A stretch of DNA of 64,000 nt from Mucilaginibacter yixingensis (GTDB lineage: Bacteria; Bacteroidota; Bacteroidia; Sphingobacteriales; Sphingobacteriaceae): assembly GCF_041080815.1 (NCBI RefSeq), contig NZ_CP160205.1, positions 868,001 to 932,000 on the forward strand, given 5' to 3'. This document shows positions 16,421-25,706 of the stretch, piece after piece. Positions within the stretch are counted from its first letter, which is position 1. Every line of letters begins with the position of its first letter. Both the position numbers and the translations under genes were made by a program. The notes under the pieces were generated by a model that made no database searches, was not told the origin of the DNA, and saw only the letters and a list, made by a program, of their open reading frames with translations.

Positions 16421-18220
16421 TTACGTCCCATTCATCTTATCGCCCCTCAACGTTCTGAAACGCTTGCGGGCCTCGTTGATATACAGGCTGCCAGGATAAT
16501 CGGTAATGATTTTCTGATAATAGCTTTTAGCCTGTTCCTTATCATTGAGCTGGTTCTCGTAAATATCGCCCAGCATAAAAACGGCATCATCGGCCCAAAG
16601 GCCGTATTGGTGTTGCTCGGCAATGGTCTTCAAATTGGGCACGGCAGCTTTATAATCTTTTTGTTGCAGGTAGATGCGCGCTTTGGCCATCAGGATATCG
16701 TCTACCAGTGAGTTGCCGGGATATTTCTTGTCGATGCTATCCAGTGTCATCATGGCTTTGTCTGGCTGTTGCATAAAGATCAGCAGATCTGCACGGGCAT
16801 ACATTTTCAGGGCCAGGCCGGCGCTGTCGGCCCCGGCGGTGTTATCGCTAATGAGCAGGGAGAGGTTTAGCGCATCATTGGCAATCAGCTGACTGGTAGC
16901 AGCCTTCAATACATCCAGCTGGCCTTTGGCCCATTTAAAATCGCCGGTATAGTAAGCCAGCTTGGCGTTACGCAGCTTGGCGTCCTGTCCAAGGTTATCG
17001 TTATTGCTTTTCTCTACCTGACTGTACAACAGGGTGGCTTCCCAGGGCTGGTTGGTCATCAGGTAAATATCACCCAGATCAAGCTTGCAGATGGCCAGCA
17101 TATTGCCACTTACGTTGGTGATTTTTATGGCATCTTCCAGCAGTTTTTGGGCATCTTCCAGTTTGTGTAGCTTAAATGCTTCCAGTAGCGCCAGGCGTTC
17201 CATGGCAAACACGGTAGACGAAGACCGACCAAACTCAGTGAGCAGATCGTTATAATCTTTCTCCAAGCTCAGCAGATCAGCCTGGGTGTATTTATCGGCC
17301 GTTACCTTCAGGTTTTTGGCGTTGATCTGTTCTATTTTGGCTTGCAAATAAAGCGGGTTATTGCTGCCCTTGCCAATCAGGTATTCATATCCGCGTATGG
17401 CCTCGTCATAAGCCTGATTGGCCATCAGCGTCTGGCACAGGTCAAAAATACTCTCGCCACCATCATTACGGCGGCGGCTCAGCGCCAGGGCCTGGTTCAG
17501 CGCCTGCTCATAGTCTTTTTGCTGCAGGTATTGCCAGGTAAGCATTTCGGGAAAAACCAGCTGCTGCGGATCCTGCTGTATGTGTTTCAGCAGTTCAGTA
17601 CGTAGCATGTCATAGTCGCCCGGCTCAAAAGTGGTGGCGATGGTATTTTCCGCCTGACTGATATAGCCCGGATTGGCCGGCAAAAAGTTCAGAAACTCGT
17701 TAACCATAGCCGCCTTATCTCGTTTAAAACGATACAGGCTGATGAGTTCCATAGTAAAAGCCTGATCGTTCTTGAGCACCTTGCGGCCTTGCAGAAATAC
17801 CCTGACGGCCATATCCATGTTCTCGCCCTGGTAAAACTGGGTGGCCAGACCGGCAATGTTATTGTAATCGGCGGGCAGATCTTTTAAAATATCGGCATAA
17901 ACGGCTTCGGCTTTGTCTTTGGCGCCGCTGACCTTATAGATGCGCGCCAGTGCTACATTGTACTGAATGGTGCCGGGGTGTTTGCGCAACAGTTTCTTGG
18001 TAGCGCTTTCGGCCTCGTCATATTTCTTTAGCTTGAGCAGGCCTTCCAGGTAATCGTTATAATAAATCTCGTTATTCTGGCGGTAGAGCTTCTGGTAAAT
18101 TTCCTGCGCTTTTTCATCCTCGCCGTTTGAACTGTACTGGCGGGCCAGGTCAATCTCTCCGCTTTGGGCAAAGGCTTTGACAGCGAAGAAAAGTAAGAAG
18201 ATGAGTAGCGCCCGTTTCAT
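16421..18220 (-). CDS. Exported tetratricopeptide-repeat protein
   Basis: A 599-residue protein. The open frame runs upstream to 18361, but the first 47 codons are repeat-derived, and ATG 18220 gives a clear signal peptide (MKRALLIFLLFFAVKAFAQ). The rest is alpha-helical with many TPR-like units, for example YNVALARIYKVSGAKDKAEA, DAVFMLGDIYENQLNDKEQA and KSYYQKIITDYPGSLYINEA at the C-terminus. Such proteins are periplasmic scaffolds. The C-terminal repeats resemble those of YbgF/BamD-type proteins. No enzyme motif is seen. Confidence 0.85.
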   Translation of the reverse strand: MKRALLIFLLFFAVKAFAQSGEIDLARQYSSNGEDEKAQEIYQKLYRQNNEIYYNDYLEGLLKLKKYDEAESATKKLLRKHPGTIQYNVALARIYKVSGAKDKAEAVYADILKDLPADYNNIAGLATQFYQGENMDMAVRVFLQGRKVLKNDQAFTMELISLYRFKRDKAAMVNEFLNFLPANPGYISQAENTIATTFEPGDYDMLRTELLKHIQQDPQQLVFPEMLTWQYLQQKDYEQALNQALALSRRRNDGGESIFDLCQTLMANQAYDEAIRGYEYLIGKGSNNPLYLQAKIEQINAKNLKVTADKYTQADLLSLEKDYNDLLTEFGRSSSTVFAMERLALLEAFKLHKLEDAQKLLEDAIKITNVSGNMLAICKLDLGDIYLMTNQPWEATLLYSQVEKSNNDNLGQDAKLRNAKLAYYTGDFKWAKGQLDVLKAATSQLIANDALNLSLLISDNTAGADSAGLALKMYARADLLIFMQQPDKAMMTLDSIDKKYPGNSLVDDILMAKARIYLQQKDYKAAVPNLKTIAEQHQYGLWADDAVFMLGDIYENQLNDKEQAKSYYQKIITDYPGSLYINEARKRFRTLRGDKMNGT

Positions 18221-18258
18221 TTGTTTTTGGTAGCTGGTATTATACAGGTTTGCAATGT

Positions 18259-18360
18259 TGTCATTGCGAGGAACGGCAGGGGATGAGCATCTGGGTGACG
18301 AAGCAATCTCGTCACATTGCAGATGACGAGATTGCTTCGTCGTTCCTCCTCGCAATGACA
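18259..18360. repeat. Family B palindromic element (GTCATTGCGAGG type)
   Basis: A 102-bp inverted repeat from TGTCATTGCGAGGAACG to CGTTCCTCCTCGCAATGACA, with inner arms ACGAAGCAATCTCGTCA and ACGAGATTGCTTCGT. It lies just upstream of the TPR gene start. The same subfamily occurs at 41321-41418. Confidence 0.85.
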
Positions 18361-18516
18361 AGGTGTTTATTTTCCGTATTTGGGTTACTTAAAAGTATCA
18401 TTTTAAATGAAAATACAGATATATATCTTAACGCTAAAAGCGGGTAAAATTGTAGTGACATTAGGCCCGGTCGAACTAAAATAGCTATTTTGACCTGATT
18501 AATTAGTTAGTGACAA

Positions 18517-20439
18517 GTGCGTAGAACATCAAAGCAAATATATTTTCTGAGTGTTTTTTTGCTGATGATTGTCTTGCAGGCTTGTAAAGACAAGCAGGTG
18601 AGCGAGATACCTGTGCGTAATTTCTTCAAGATCCCCGATAAAAGCAGTTTCAAGATCTCGCCCGACGGTAAGTACATCTCCTACCTGAAACCCTACAAAG
18701 ATCAGCAGAACATCTTCATCCAATCGCTGACAGACGGTACCGAGAAAAGAATAACATCTTACACCGATTTTGCGGTGCGCGATTACGTGTGGACCTTTGA
18801 TAACCAGATAGTTTATTACCAGAACGCTGATAAAAAAGCTACTAACCCAGGCGACAGGCCGATAGACCAGTTCAGGATGTATGCGTTTGATCTGGGGACG
18901 ATGAAGAACCGTGTGTTGCTTACCCAGGAGAAGATCCGCATTAAAATACTGGGCCGTGCCAAGCAGCAACCTGATATATTGAGCGTGGTGATGAACAAAC
19001 GCGACTCCACCAATTTTGATGTTTATAAACTGAATATCCAGACAGGTGAGCTGAAGCCCTACGTCATTAACCCCGGTAATATTACCGAGTGGTACTCTGA
19101 TCCTGACGGGCGCATCCACCTGGCCAAATCGTCAGACGGGGTAAACGAGTCGATCTTGTATCGGCATACCGAGTCGGCACCGTTTAAAACCATCATCAAA
19201 AACAACTTTAAAAACTCGGTAGTGCCTATTGCTTTTACCGGCGAGGGGAACCTGTTTTATGCGCTATCAAACGTTGATCGTGATAAAACCGCCCTCGTAG
19301 AAATCAATGCTGAAACCGGGAAAGAAGAAAAGGTAGACTACGCCAGTGATAAAGCCGATATCAGCGATTATAGCTATTCGCGCAACAAACGCCGCATGGA
19401 GTCTATATCATGGGTGGATGCCAAGCAGCAAACCTACTTTCTGAATGCGGCTACCAAAGCCATTTATGATGACGTTAGCGCCAAACTGCATGGCATCAAA
19501 ATAAAAATTACCGATCGCGATAGTGCCGAGCGTAAGTTTATCATTTATACCTATGCCGATCGTGATCCGGGTTCATACTACCTGTACGAGAAAGACGGCA
19601 AGAAACTGACCAAGATTGGTGATCTGAACAGCAGCCTGAAACATGATCTGCTGTGTGAGATCAAACCCATCTCATTCAAAGCTTCTGACGGGATGCAGAT
19701 CAACGGGTACCTTACCCTGCCGCAAACCCAAAAGCAAACCAACCTGCCGGTGGTAGTGCTGGTGCATAACGGTCCGTGGAGGCGCGATGGCTGGGGGTAT
19801 AACAGCGAGCTGCAGTTTTTGGCTAATCGTGGCTATGCCGTGTTCCAGGTAAATTACCGTGGTTCTACCGGTTACGGCAAGGCTTATTACAGCGCAGGCT
19901 TTAAACAGGTAGGCGGCAAAATGCAGCAAGACATTGCTGATGGCGTGAAATGGCTCATCGCTCAAAAAATTGCCAATCCTAAAAAGGTGGCCATTATGGG
20001 TAGTGGCTTTGGTGGTTTTAGCGCGCTGTATGGCGTATCAACCCATCCGGAGCTGTATAGCTGCGCGGTGGTGCAGTCGGGTTTAATCAACTTCTTTACT
20101 TATATTAAAGATGTGCCGCCATACTTTAAATCATCTGTAAGGATGATGTATGAGATGGTAGGCAATCCCGAAACCGATGCAGATCAACTGCGTAATATCT
20201 CGCCGGTGTTTCATACCGATAAGTTTAAGGCGCCGCTGCTGATATTCCAGGGAGGGCGAGACCCGCGTGCCAACGTGAGCGAGCTTACCCAGTTTGTAAG
20301 CGAACTGAAACGCCGCAAGGTGCCAGTAACATACATTTATAAAAAAGACGAACGCCAAAGCTGGGGAGGCCATAACCGCATGGAAATGTATGCTGAAATA
20401 GAGCGCTTTCTGGATACTAATATGCGCGTTAAACCGTAG
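18517..20439 (+). CDS. S9 (prolyl oligopeptidase)-like lipoprotein with a degraded active site
   Basis: A 640-residue lipoprotein (GTG start, lipobox LQAC) with an N-terminal beta-propeller part and a C-terminal alpha/beta-hydrolase domain of peptidase family S9. The fold marks are clear: VLVHNGPWRRDGWG, NYRGSTGYGK, the nucleophile elbow and FQGGRDPRA. However, the elbow reads G495-S-G497-F-G-G where the family has G-x-S-x-G-G, so the nucleophile Ser is Gly497. The C-terminal stretch that normally reads DEGHGF reads DERQSW, so the His is Gln614. Only Asp582 of the triad remains. It is probably a non-catalytic, ligand-binding protein. The kinase gene follows 11 bp later. Confidence 0.85.
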   Translation: MRRTSKQIYFLSVFLLMIVLQACKDKQVSEIPVRNFFKIPDKSSFKISPDGKYISYLKPYKDQQNIFIQSLTDGTEKRITSYTDFAVRDYVWTFDNQIVYYQNADKKATNPGDRPIDQFRMYAFDLGTMKNRVLLTQEKIRIKILGRAKQQPDILSVVMNKRDSTNFDVYKLNIQTGELKPYVINPGNITEWYSDPDGRIHLAKSSDGVNESILYRHTESAPFKTIIKNNFKNSVVPIAFTGEGNLFYALSNVDRDKTALVEINAETGKEEKVDYASDKADISDYSYSRNKRRMESISWVDAKQQTYFLNAATKAIYDDVSAKLHGIKIKITDRDSAERKFIIYTYADRDPGSYYLYEKDGKKLTKIGDLNSSLKHDLLCEIKPISFKASDGMQINGYLTLPQTQKQTNLPVVVLVHNGPWRRDGWGYNSELQFLANRGYAVFQVNYRGSTGYGKAYYSAGFKQVGGKMQQDIADGVKWLIAQKIANPKKVAIMGSGFGGFSALYGVSTHPELYSCAVVQSGLINFFTYIKDVPPYFKSSVRMMYEMVGNPETDADQLRNISPVFHTDKFKAPLLIFQGGRDPRANVSELTQFVSELKRRKVPVTYIYKKDERQSWGGHNRMEMYAEIERFLDTNMRVKP

Positions 20440-20450
20440 GTTTGTACTTT

Positions 20451-22091
20451 ATGCGGGTTCCAGATAACGCTTACCGGAAAAATTTTCTGCTCATTATCAC
20501 CTTCCTGATCATGATATCGGTAAGCTTGGTTATTGCCCTTATCATTACCTATAACTTTACCCAGAAATACGTACAAAACGAGTTCGACTCGCGCAAGAGC
20601 GATATCCTGGAACAGACCACCAAACCCTACTTTGATTTTTTCAGGAACAAGATTCCAGAGATCACTTCCTACAATGGTTTCCTGGATTCGGCTTCGGCGG
20701 CTAAATATGCATCATCGGTATTTATCAGCTATCCGTTTGTAAACCGCATGGTGTTTTATAACATCGTTATCGGCAATCAATCTGCCGAGCACATGAAGGG
20801 TAAGCTGGGTATTGCCGTAAAGGCCAGTTACGTTTACACGGAACATAACGGCAGACTGGCCGAAGTGCGTCGTGCCAGACCATCAGAAGAAACAGATTTT
20901 AAACCGATGGCCGACAGGCTGAGTAACTATATTGCCACTGCCGATACCACCCGCGGCCCCAACCAGGACGAGCAGTTTAAAACGTTTTATGATGTGCAGT
21001 CGGGCAAGATCAGTTATCTCAATATCCCACGCCCGCAAGAGATAAAAACCTATCGCGAGTTGCAGCGTAGCGGCAGGCCGTCCGCCTTCTATCCGCAGAA
21101 CATGATGACCTTCTTTCTGGATGCTGCAGATCTGGAAGTGAAAAATTCGCACAAAGAACTCTACCAGGAAGTAAGCGTGCAGCCGGTGGTTTATGACCCG
21201 CTGGATACCGGCGCCGACAAGCTCTCTACTGAAGCCGCCTTCCCCGGTGCGTTTGCTAACTATAAACTCTACTTCCGGTCAGACAGGGATTACCTGGGCA
21301 GCGAGGTGGCCCGTCGCTTTACGCCAACGGCTGCTATCATCCTGCTCATCTACCTGTTTCTGGTGGTAATTGGCTGGCTCATTTACCGTAATCTCAACAT
21401 CAACATCAGGCTTTTTAAGCTGCAATACGATTTCATCAATAATTTTACACACGAGTTTAAAACGCCCGTAAGTGTGATAAAAATAGCCGGCTCAAACCTG
21501 CGCAGCGAGGCCGAACTGACCGAACGCCAGCGTAAACATTATGGCAAGATACTGGACGAGGAAGCCGACAAGCTGAACAATCTGATGAACAAGTTGTTAT
21601 CGTTTACACAGATTGAAAATCGGTCAATACAGATTAAAAAAGAGGAAATTGACGTAGAACAGTTCATTACCACTTACCTTGATATGTTCAGGCTGAAGTA
21701 TCATGATCTGAAGCTGAGCTATAAGATAACCGGGGTGAAAACGTTTGTAACAGACCCGGTGCTGTTGGGGAGCCTTTTCCAGAACCTGATAGAGAATGCC
21801 TACAAATATTCGGCACCGGATAAGCGTGAGGTGAAGATCAGGATTTTGACAGAGCGAAGGAATATTGTATTTTCATTCGCTGATAAAGGGATTGGGATAC
21901 CCAAGAGTGAGTTGGAGAATGTGTTTAAGAAATTTTATCGCATAGAGAATAAATACAACCAGAATGGCAGCGTGGGGCTGGGCCTGGCGTTTTGTAAAGA
22001 ACTGGTTAATTTTATGGATGGCGATATCACCGTAAAAAGTAAAGAGAACGAAGGCTCGGAGTTTATAGTAACCCTGCCTATTGACAGTTAG
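20451..22091 (+). CDS. Sensor histidine kinase
   Basis: A 546-residue kinase. ATG 20451 is preferred over an in-frame TTG at 20442. Helix one covers about residues 9-33, then a periplasmic domain of about 260 residues with no recognised family, helix two (AAIILLIYLFLVVIGWLIYR), and the kinase core. The H-box is NFTHEFKTPVSVIK (His334), the N-box NLIENAYKYS, then DKGIGIP and GLGLAFCKELVNF. It autophosphorylates and should pass phosphate to the response regulator 107 bp downstream. The S9-like lipoprotein ends 11 bp upstream, suggesting that the two work together. Confidence 0.93.
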   Translation: MRVPDNAYRKNFLLIITFLIMISVSLVIALIITYNFTQKYVQNEFDSRKSDILEQTTKPYFDFFRNKIPEITSYNGFLDSASAAKYASSVFISYPFVNRMVFYNIVIGNQSAEHMKGKLGIAVKASYVYTEHNGRLAEVRRARPSEETDFKPMADRLSNYIATADTTRGPNQDEQFKTFYDVQSGKISYLNIPRPQEIKTYRELQRSGRPSAFYPQNMMTFFLDAADLEVKNSHKELYQEVSVQPVVYDPLDTGADKLSTEAAFPGAFANYKLYFRSDRDYLGSEVARRFTPTAAIILLIYLFLVVIGWLIYRNLNINIRLFKLQYDFINNFTHEFKTPVSVIKIAGSNLRSEAELTERQRKHYGKILDEEADKLNNLMNKLLSFTQIENRSIQIKKEEIDVEQFITTYLDMFRLKYHDLKLSYKITGVKTFVTDPVLLGSLFQNLIENAYKYSAPDKREVKIRILTERRNIVFSFADKGIGIPKSELENVFKKFYRIENKYNQNGSVGLGLAFCKELVNFMDGDITVKSKENEGSEFIVTLPIDS

Positions 22092-22193
22092 ATTTGAGAT
22101 GTGAGATATGAGATATGAGATTTTGTTTGGTCATAAATGATCTGTTTGCAAGTCTTCTGTCTCAAATCTCATATCTCAGATCTCATATCTAAC
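22084..22193. repeat. Family C word-array inverted repeat
   Basis: GAGATATGAGATATGAGA-type repeats just after the kinase stop codon are answered by TCTCATATCTCAGATCTCAT 50 bp later. The pair can form a long hairpin between kinase and regulator mRNA and may uncouple their expression. Confidence 0.65.
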
Positions 22194-22198
22194 CAATA

Positions 22199-22885
22199 AT
22201 GAACAAAGAAATAAAAATTGCACTGGTTGAAGACGACGAGAACCTGCGTTTTCTGGTAGCAGAGCGCCTGCACACTGAAGGTTACAAAGTTTATGAGGCC
22301 GCCAATGGCGACGAGGCCGAAAAAATGATTGTGGAAGAGCAGCCCGATATTGTTCTGCTCGACTGGATGTTGCCCGGTAAGCAGGGTTCTGAGGTTTGTG
22401 CCAACATCAGGCAGAAAGGTTTTGATAAGCTGATTATCATGATGACGGCCAAAGCGCAGGATATTGATAAAATTGAGGCCTACAACTTCGGCGTGTCTGA
22501 TTATATTACCAAGCCGTTTAACATGGATGTGCTGGTGGCTTTGATTGATAACAAGATCAAGTTTTCGATGAGCATTGAGAAAACCGAATCGTACAAGTTT
22601 GCCAATATGGAGCATCAGCCTAATACCCACACGCTGATCAAAGACGGCCGCAAGGTGGAGCTGACCATACTGGAAAACCGCATTCTGCTATACTTCCTCA
22701 AAAACAAAAACAAGGTAATTAACCGCGAAGAACTGATGATGGAAGTATGGGGCTATAACGCCGATGTAAATACCCGTACACTGGATATGCACATTGTGCG
22801 CCTGCGTAAAAAGATAGAAGACAACCCAGATTCACCTAAATACCTGCAAACGGTAAGGGGCATTGGCTACAAATTTGTTTTGTAG
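22199..22885 (+). CDS. OmpR-family response regulator (RprY-like)
   Basis: A 228-residue regulator. The receiver domain has the acidic pair EDDE near residue 11, the phospho-acceptor Asp55 in LLDWMLPG and Lys in YITKPFN. The C-terminal winged helix shows NREELMMEVWGYNADVNTRTLDMHIVRLRKKIED and ends RGIGYKFVL, typical of OmpR/PhoB-type DNA-binding domains. It is most similar in pattern to the RprY regulators of Bacteroidota. The partner is the kinase immediately upstream. Confidence 0.93.
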   Translation: MNKEIKIALVEDDENLRFLVAERLHTEGYKVYEAANGDEAEKMIVEEQPDIVLLDWMLPGKQGSEVCANIRQKGFDKLIIMMTAKAQDIDKIEAYNFGVSDYITKPFNMDVLVALIDNKIKFSMSIEKTESYKFANMEHQPNTHTLIKDGRKVELTILENRILLYFLKNKNKVINREELMMEVWGYNADVNTRTLDMHIVRLRKKIEDNPDSPKYLQTVRGIGYKFVL

Positions 22886-22917
22886 TGAGTGGTGAATAGT
22901 GAGTCATAAATATTGAT

Positions 22918-22958
22918 AAAAACGAGAAAAGCGGCTTATGCCGCTTTTCTCGTTTTTA
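22918..22958 (+). terminator. Strong intrinsic terminator after the two-component genes
   Basis: A perfect 18-base stem with a TTAT loop (core AAAAGCGGC / GCCGCTTTT) and T-rich 3' flank. The A-run before and the T-run after make it bidirectional, also serving the minus-strand gene ending at 23065. Confidence 0.9.
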
Positions 22959-22965
22959 TACTTTA

Positions 22966-23048
22966 TGTCATCCTGAGCGGTAGCGAAGGATCTCTGAGGA
23001 CAGTCCGTAATGATTTGCGGCAGAGATGCTTCGTTCCTCAGCATGACA
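22966..23048. repeat. Family B palindromic element
   Basis: An 83-bp inverted repeat bounded by TGTCATCCTGAGCGGTAGCG and CGTTCCTCAGCATGACA, lying between the terminator and the convergent MG2-domain gene. Confidence 0.75.
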
Positions 23049-23064
23049 TGAGGTAGCCCAATGA

Positions 23065-25470
23065 CTAATGCCCGATCACCAATGACCCACTAACCGGAAC
23101 ACCCGCAGGGGTAATGCCCTGTACAATAACTTTTCCGGCTTCGCCATTGTTTAAAAAGTTGATGCTGGCATGGCCGCTGGCATCGGCATGTACGTCTGGT
23201 TCCCAGTGGATGGTAGGGCGGTAGCCGGCCTTGGTTACCTCTTTCTCATTAGCTGGTTTATAAAATACCCTAGCCTGGTAATAGCCGTCTCTAAATGTTT
23301 GTAATGAGCCTGGGTTGTCTATCGTGGCATCATCAACCAGATAAAGGTAGAGCAGGAAATAATCCTGTAACTGGCCCTCTGTTATTTTAGTGGCATTGAG
23401 CGAGTGATCTGTACCAATCATCGGCTTAAACACAATCTTTTTAAACTTGGTAATAGGCATGTTGTAATATTGAATGCGGTAGGCGTTGGCCTGGGCGGTA
23501 TCGTCCATATTCAGCTCCACATCATTTATAAACAGCAGTGGTTGTTTACGCATATAATAAATGCCGTTATCATCTGCGCCGGCCTGCGTTGCGCCTTTCA
23601 TTTTTTGCAGCAGGTACCATTCTAAGGTTTTGTATTGTTTGTCATCCGGAGTGATGTTGAACATTTGCTGGTCGCCCCATGTAGTAAGCACTTTGCCGCC
23701 GCGCAGCACCACACTGCTTCTGTTGGCCCGCACTTTTACTTCTTTTAGTTGGGTTACGTCGGGGCGTTTAGCATCGAGAGCCAGTTGCACCTGGCCGGCT
23801 TTAGCTATGCCAATGCTGTCTTGCTTTGCAAGCTTGTTAAATGCCATGGGCGCAACTGCCGCAACCGTCAAGTTTTTATCTAACTGGATGCTGCCTTGTT
23901 TTACGCCTTTATCGTTTAACGCGGCCATCTTAATATTTTCTTTGCCGTACCAGATCAATCCAGGGAAGTGGAAGCGACCGTCGGCATCGCTGCGGGCAGA
24001 TTGCAGGGTACCGCCCTTAGCTTCGGGCGCAAATAAAGATAGATTAAGGTTAGGTATAGGGCTCTCGGTATTGTCGTCTGTTACTTTGCCGTCAATAGGT
24101 ATGCCTTCTTCCATCATATAGCTAATATGGATGCCCGAGTCAATGAGCCTGCGCCACACAAAATCGCGCCAGCCCTGGGTAAGCAGCAGCATATCTACCT
24201 GCTTAAAGCGGTTAACGTTGGTGGTATCAAAATAGCGGGCTGCATGGTGGATCTGTCCGCGCAGTTCAGACCCCAGCAGCAGGTAAGCGGCAATGTCATC
24301 TTGTTGCAGGGCAACGCTTTGGTCAACCACCGCTACAGAAAGGTTGGCGTTGGGTTTTGTACCGATGTTAAGCGTAACCGGCTCGCTGGTTTTGTAAACT
24401 TTTTTGTTGGTATTAAGGCTGATGTTGCTTTGTCCCGGATGATGGATGTACACCAGGCGCTCGCAATGCGGTTTGTTTTGGTCGTCATAAATAGTTACTG
24501 CCGATACACCTTCTGGCAGGGTGGCAGTAGGTATCCGCGCAGCCAGCTGGTTACCAGTTAACTGAATATCCTGACTAATGAGCGATACTCCACCATGTTT
24601 CACCGTTAACCTATACGCCGTTGGCATCGATGTGCTATTACGCGAGATAACCGTTGTCAACAAGCTATCTGATTGCCTGATCTGCAAGGCCAAACCTTCT
24701 TTTAATGCCGACGGCAGCTGGAAGGTTGCCGGTTTTTTATTTAACAGTACTACCGCTTTGTATGACTGGCCCGCAACAGGCAGCAAGGCAAATAGTGCCA
24801 TGCCTTCGGCATCGCAGTTAAAATGAGCCACGGTATCGCCGGCGGCAGAGAGTATTGCGCCTGTGGCAGGCAAACCTAGTCCGTCGCCATCTTCGGCTTT
24901 TACGGCTACAATGCTGCCCAGTCCCTCAACTAACGAGCCGCCCTCCGGGAAGAAACGAACGGTTGGGGCAGAAGGAGTAGCAGGGGCTGTAACAGGTGCA
25001 GGTGTAACGCTGGCTGTTCCAGCTTTTGCGGCATTGTTAGCCGTTGCCTTTCCGCTGGCTGATGGTAGCAGGGTGATACGTTTTTCAAAGAAAAAGTTAT
25101 CGCCAAAATTGCGCATCCAGTTAGTGTAGGCACGCAGTCGATAGGTGCCGGCGGGTACGGTATCCAGTATGAAATCACCATGGCCCGAGCTGTTATCTAA
25201 CTTGATTACTTCGCTGCCGCGGATGGTAGCGCCTGCATCAATCAGTTCAACATGCAGGTTATTGCTGGTAGCAATAGGGATGTTATCCTGCGCGTTTACC
25301 AGGTAGGCTTTAAACCAGAGGGTATCGCCCTGCAGGTAAACATCGCGGTCTGTGTGCAGATAGGTTTTCTCAAAAAATAATTTGAAGTTGGGATTTACCG
25401 GCGCAGCGGTTTGCGCTTTTGCCCTGCAAACGGTAAGCAGCAGCAAAAGCCATAACAAATGTTTTGGCAT
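23065..25470 (-). CDS. Secreted MG2-domain protein
   Basis: An 801-residue exported protein (signal peptide MPKHLLWLLLLLTVCRAKAQ). The N-terminal beta-sandwich has FFEKTYLHTDRDVYLQGDTL and WFKAYLVNA, the MG2-like signature shared with alpha-2-macroglobulin-type proteins of Bacteroidota. Repeated beta domains follow, with FPEGGSLVEGLGSIVAVKAED, YIHHPGQSNISL and YKTSEPVTLNI, and then a carboxypeptidase-regulatory-like stretch and a segment (EVKVRANRSS) resembling the start of a TonB plug. No thioester motif is present. The last part (GEAGKVIVQGITPAGVPVSG) is a further beta domain. A surface or periplasmic binding role is likely. Confidence 0.75.
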   Translation of the reverse strand: MPKHLLWLLLLLTVCRAKAQTAAPVNPNFKLFFEKTYLHTDRDVYLQGDTLWFKAYLVNAQDNIPIATSNNLHVELIDAGATIRGSEVIKLDNSSGHGDFILDTVPAGTYRLRAYTNWMRNFGDNFFFEKRITLLPSASGKATANNAAKAGTASVTPAPVTAPATPSAPTVRFFPEGGSLVEGLGSIVAVKAEDGDGLGLPATGAILSAAGDTVAHFNCDAEGMALFALLPVAGQSYKAVVLLNKKPATFQLPSALKEGLALQIRQSDSLLTTVISRNSTSMPTAYRLTVKHGGVSLISQDIQLTGNQLAARIPTATLPEGVSAVTIYDDQNKPHCERLVYIHHPGQSNISLNTNKKVYKTSEPVTLNIGTKPNANLSVAVVDQSVALQQDDIAAYLLLGSELRGQIHHAARYFDTTNVNRFKQVDMLLLTQGWRDFVWRRLIDSGIHISYMMEEGIPIDGKVTDDNTESPIPNLNLSLFAPEAKGGTLQSARSDADGRFHFPGLIWYGKENIKMAALNDKGVKQGSIQLDKNLTVAAVAPMAFNKLAKQDSIGIAKAGQVQLALDAKRPDVTQLKEVKVRANRSSVVLRGGKVLTTWGDQQMFNITPDDKQYKTLEWYLLQKMKGATQAGADDNGIYYMRKQPLLFINDVELNMDDTAQANAYRIQYYNMPITKFKKIVFKPMIGTDHSLNATKITEGQLQDYFLLYLYLVDDATIDNPGSLQTFRDGYYQARVFYKPANEKEVTKAGYRPTIHWEPDVHADASGHASINFLNNGEAGKVIVQGITPAGVPVSGSLVIGH

Positions 25471-25706
25471 AGGTTTCTATTTGGTTTATAAGGGGTTATT
25501 GCCTGTGCCAAATGTAACGAAAACAGCATCATGATTTTTTGGGATTGGAAAGATTTTCAGGATTCTAATTATATTCTAATGCCGCCGTCTGTTGCGGCGT
25601 GGCTTTATCCGTCGGTGTCAAACATTTTTTCATATCATTAATTTAATGGATATTGAAACCATATTTAACCTGATGCCTGCATGTGCAGGTTTTGAAAAGC
25701 AATAAA
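25471..25706. other. Divergent intergenic region
   Basis: This 236-bp gap separates the MG2-domain gene (minus) from the sugar kinase (plus). It contains a small perfect hairpin, CCTGCATGTGCAGG, at 25676-25689 close to the kinase start, which might be an operator. I see no clear TAnnTTTG promoter on either strand. Confidence 0.4.

Noticed and set aside
18221..18361. N-terminal extension of the TPR protein by 47 residues
   Set aside because: The extension is encoded by a family B repeat, and a standard signal peptide starts at 18220.
18529..19119. A 196-codon minus-strand open frame
   Set aside because: It lies wholly within the S9-like gene in antisense and shows no protein family features.
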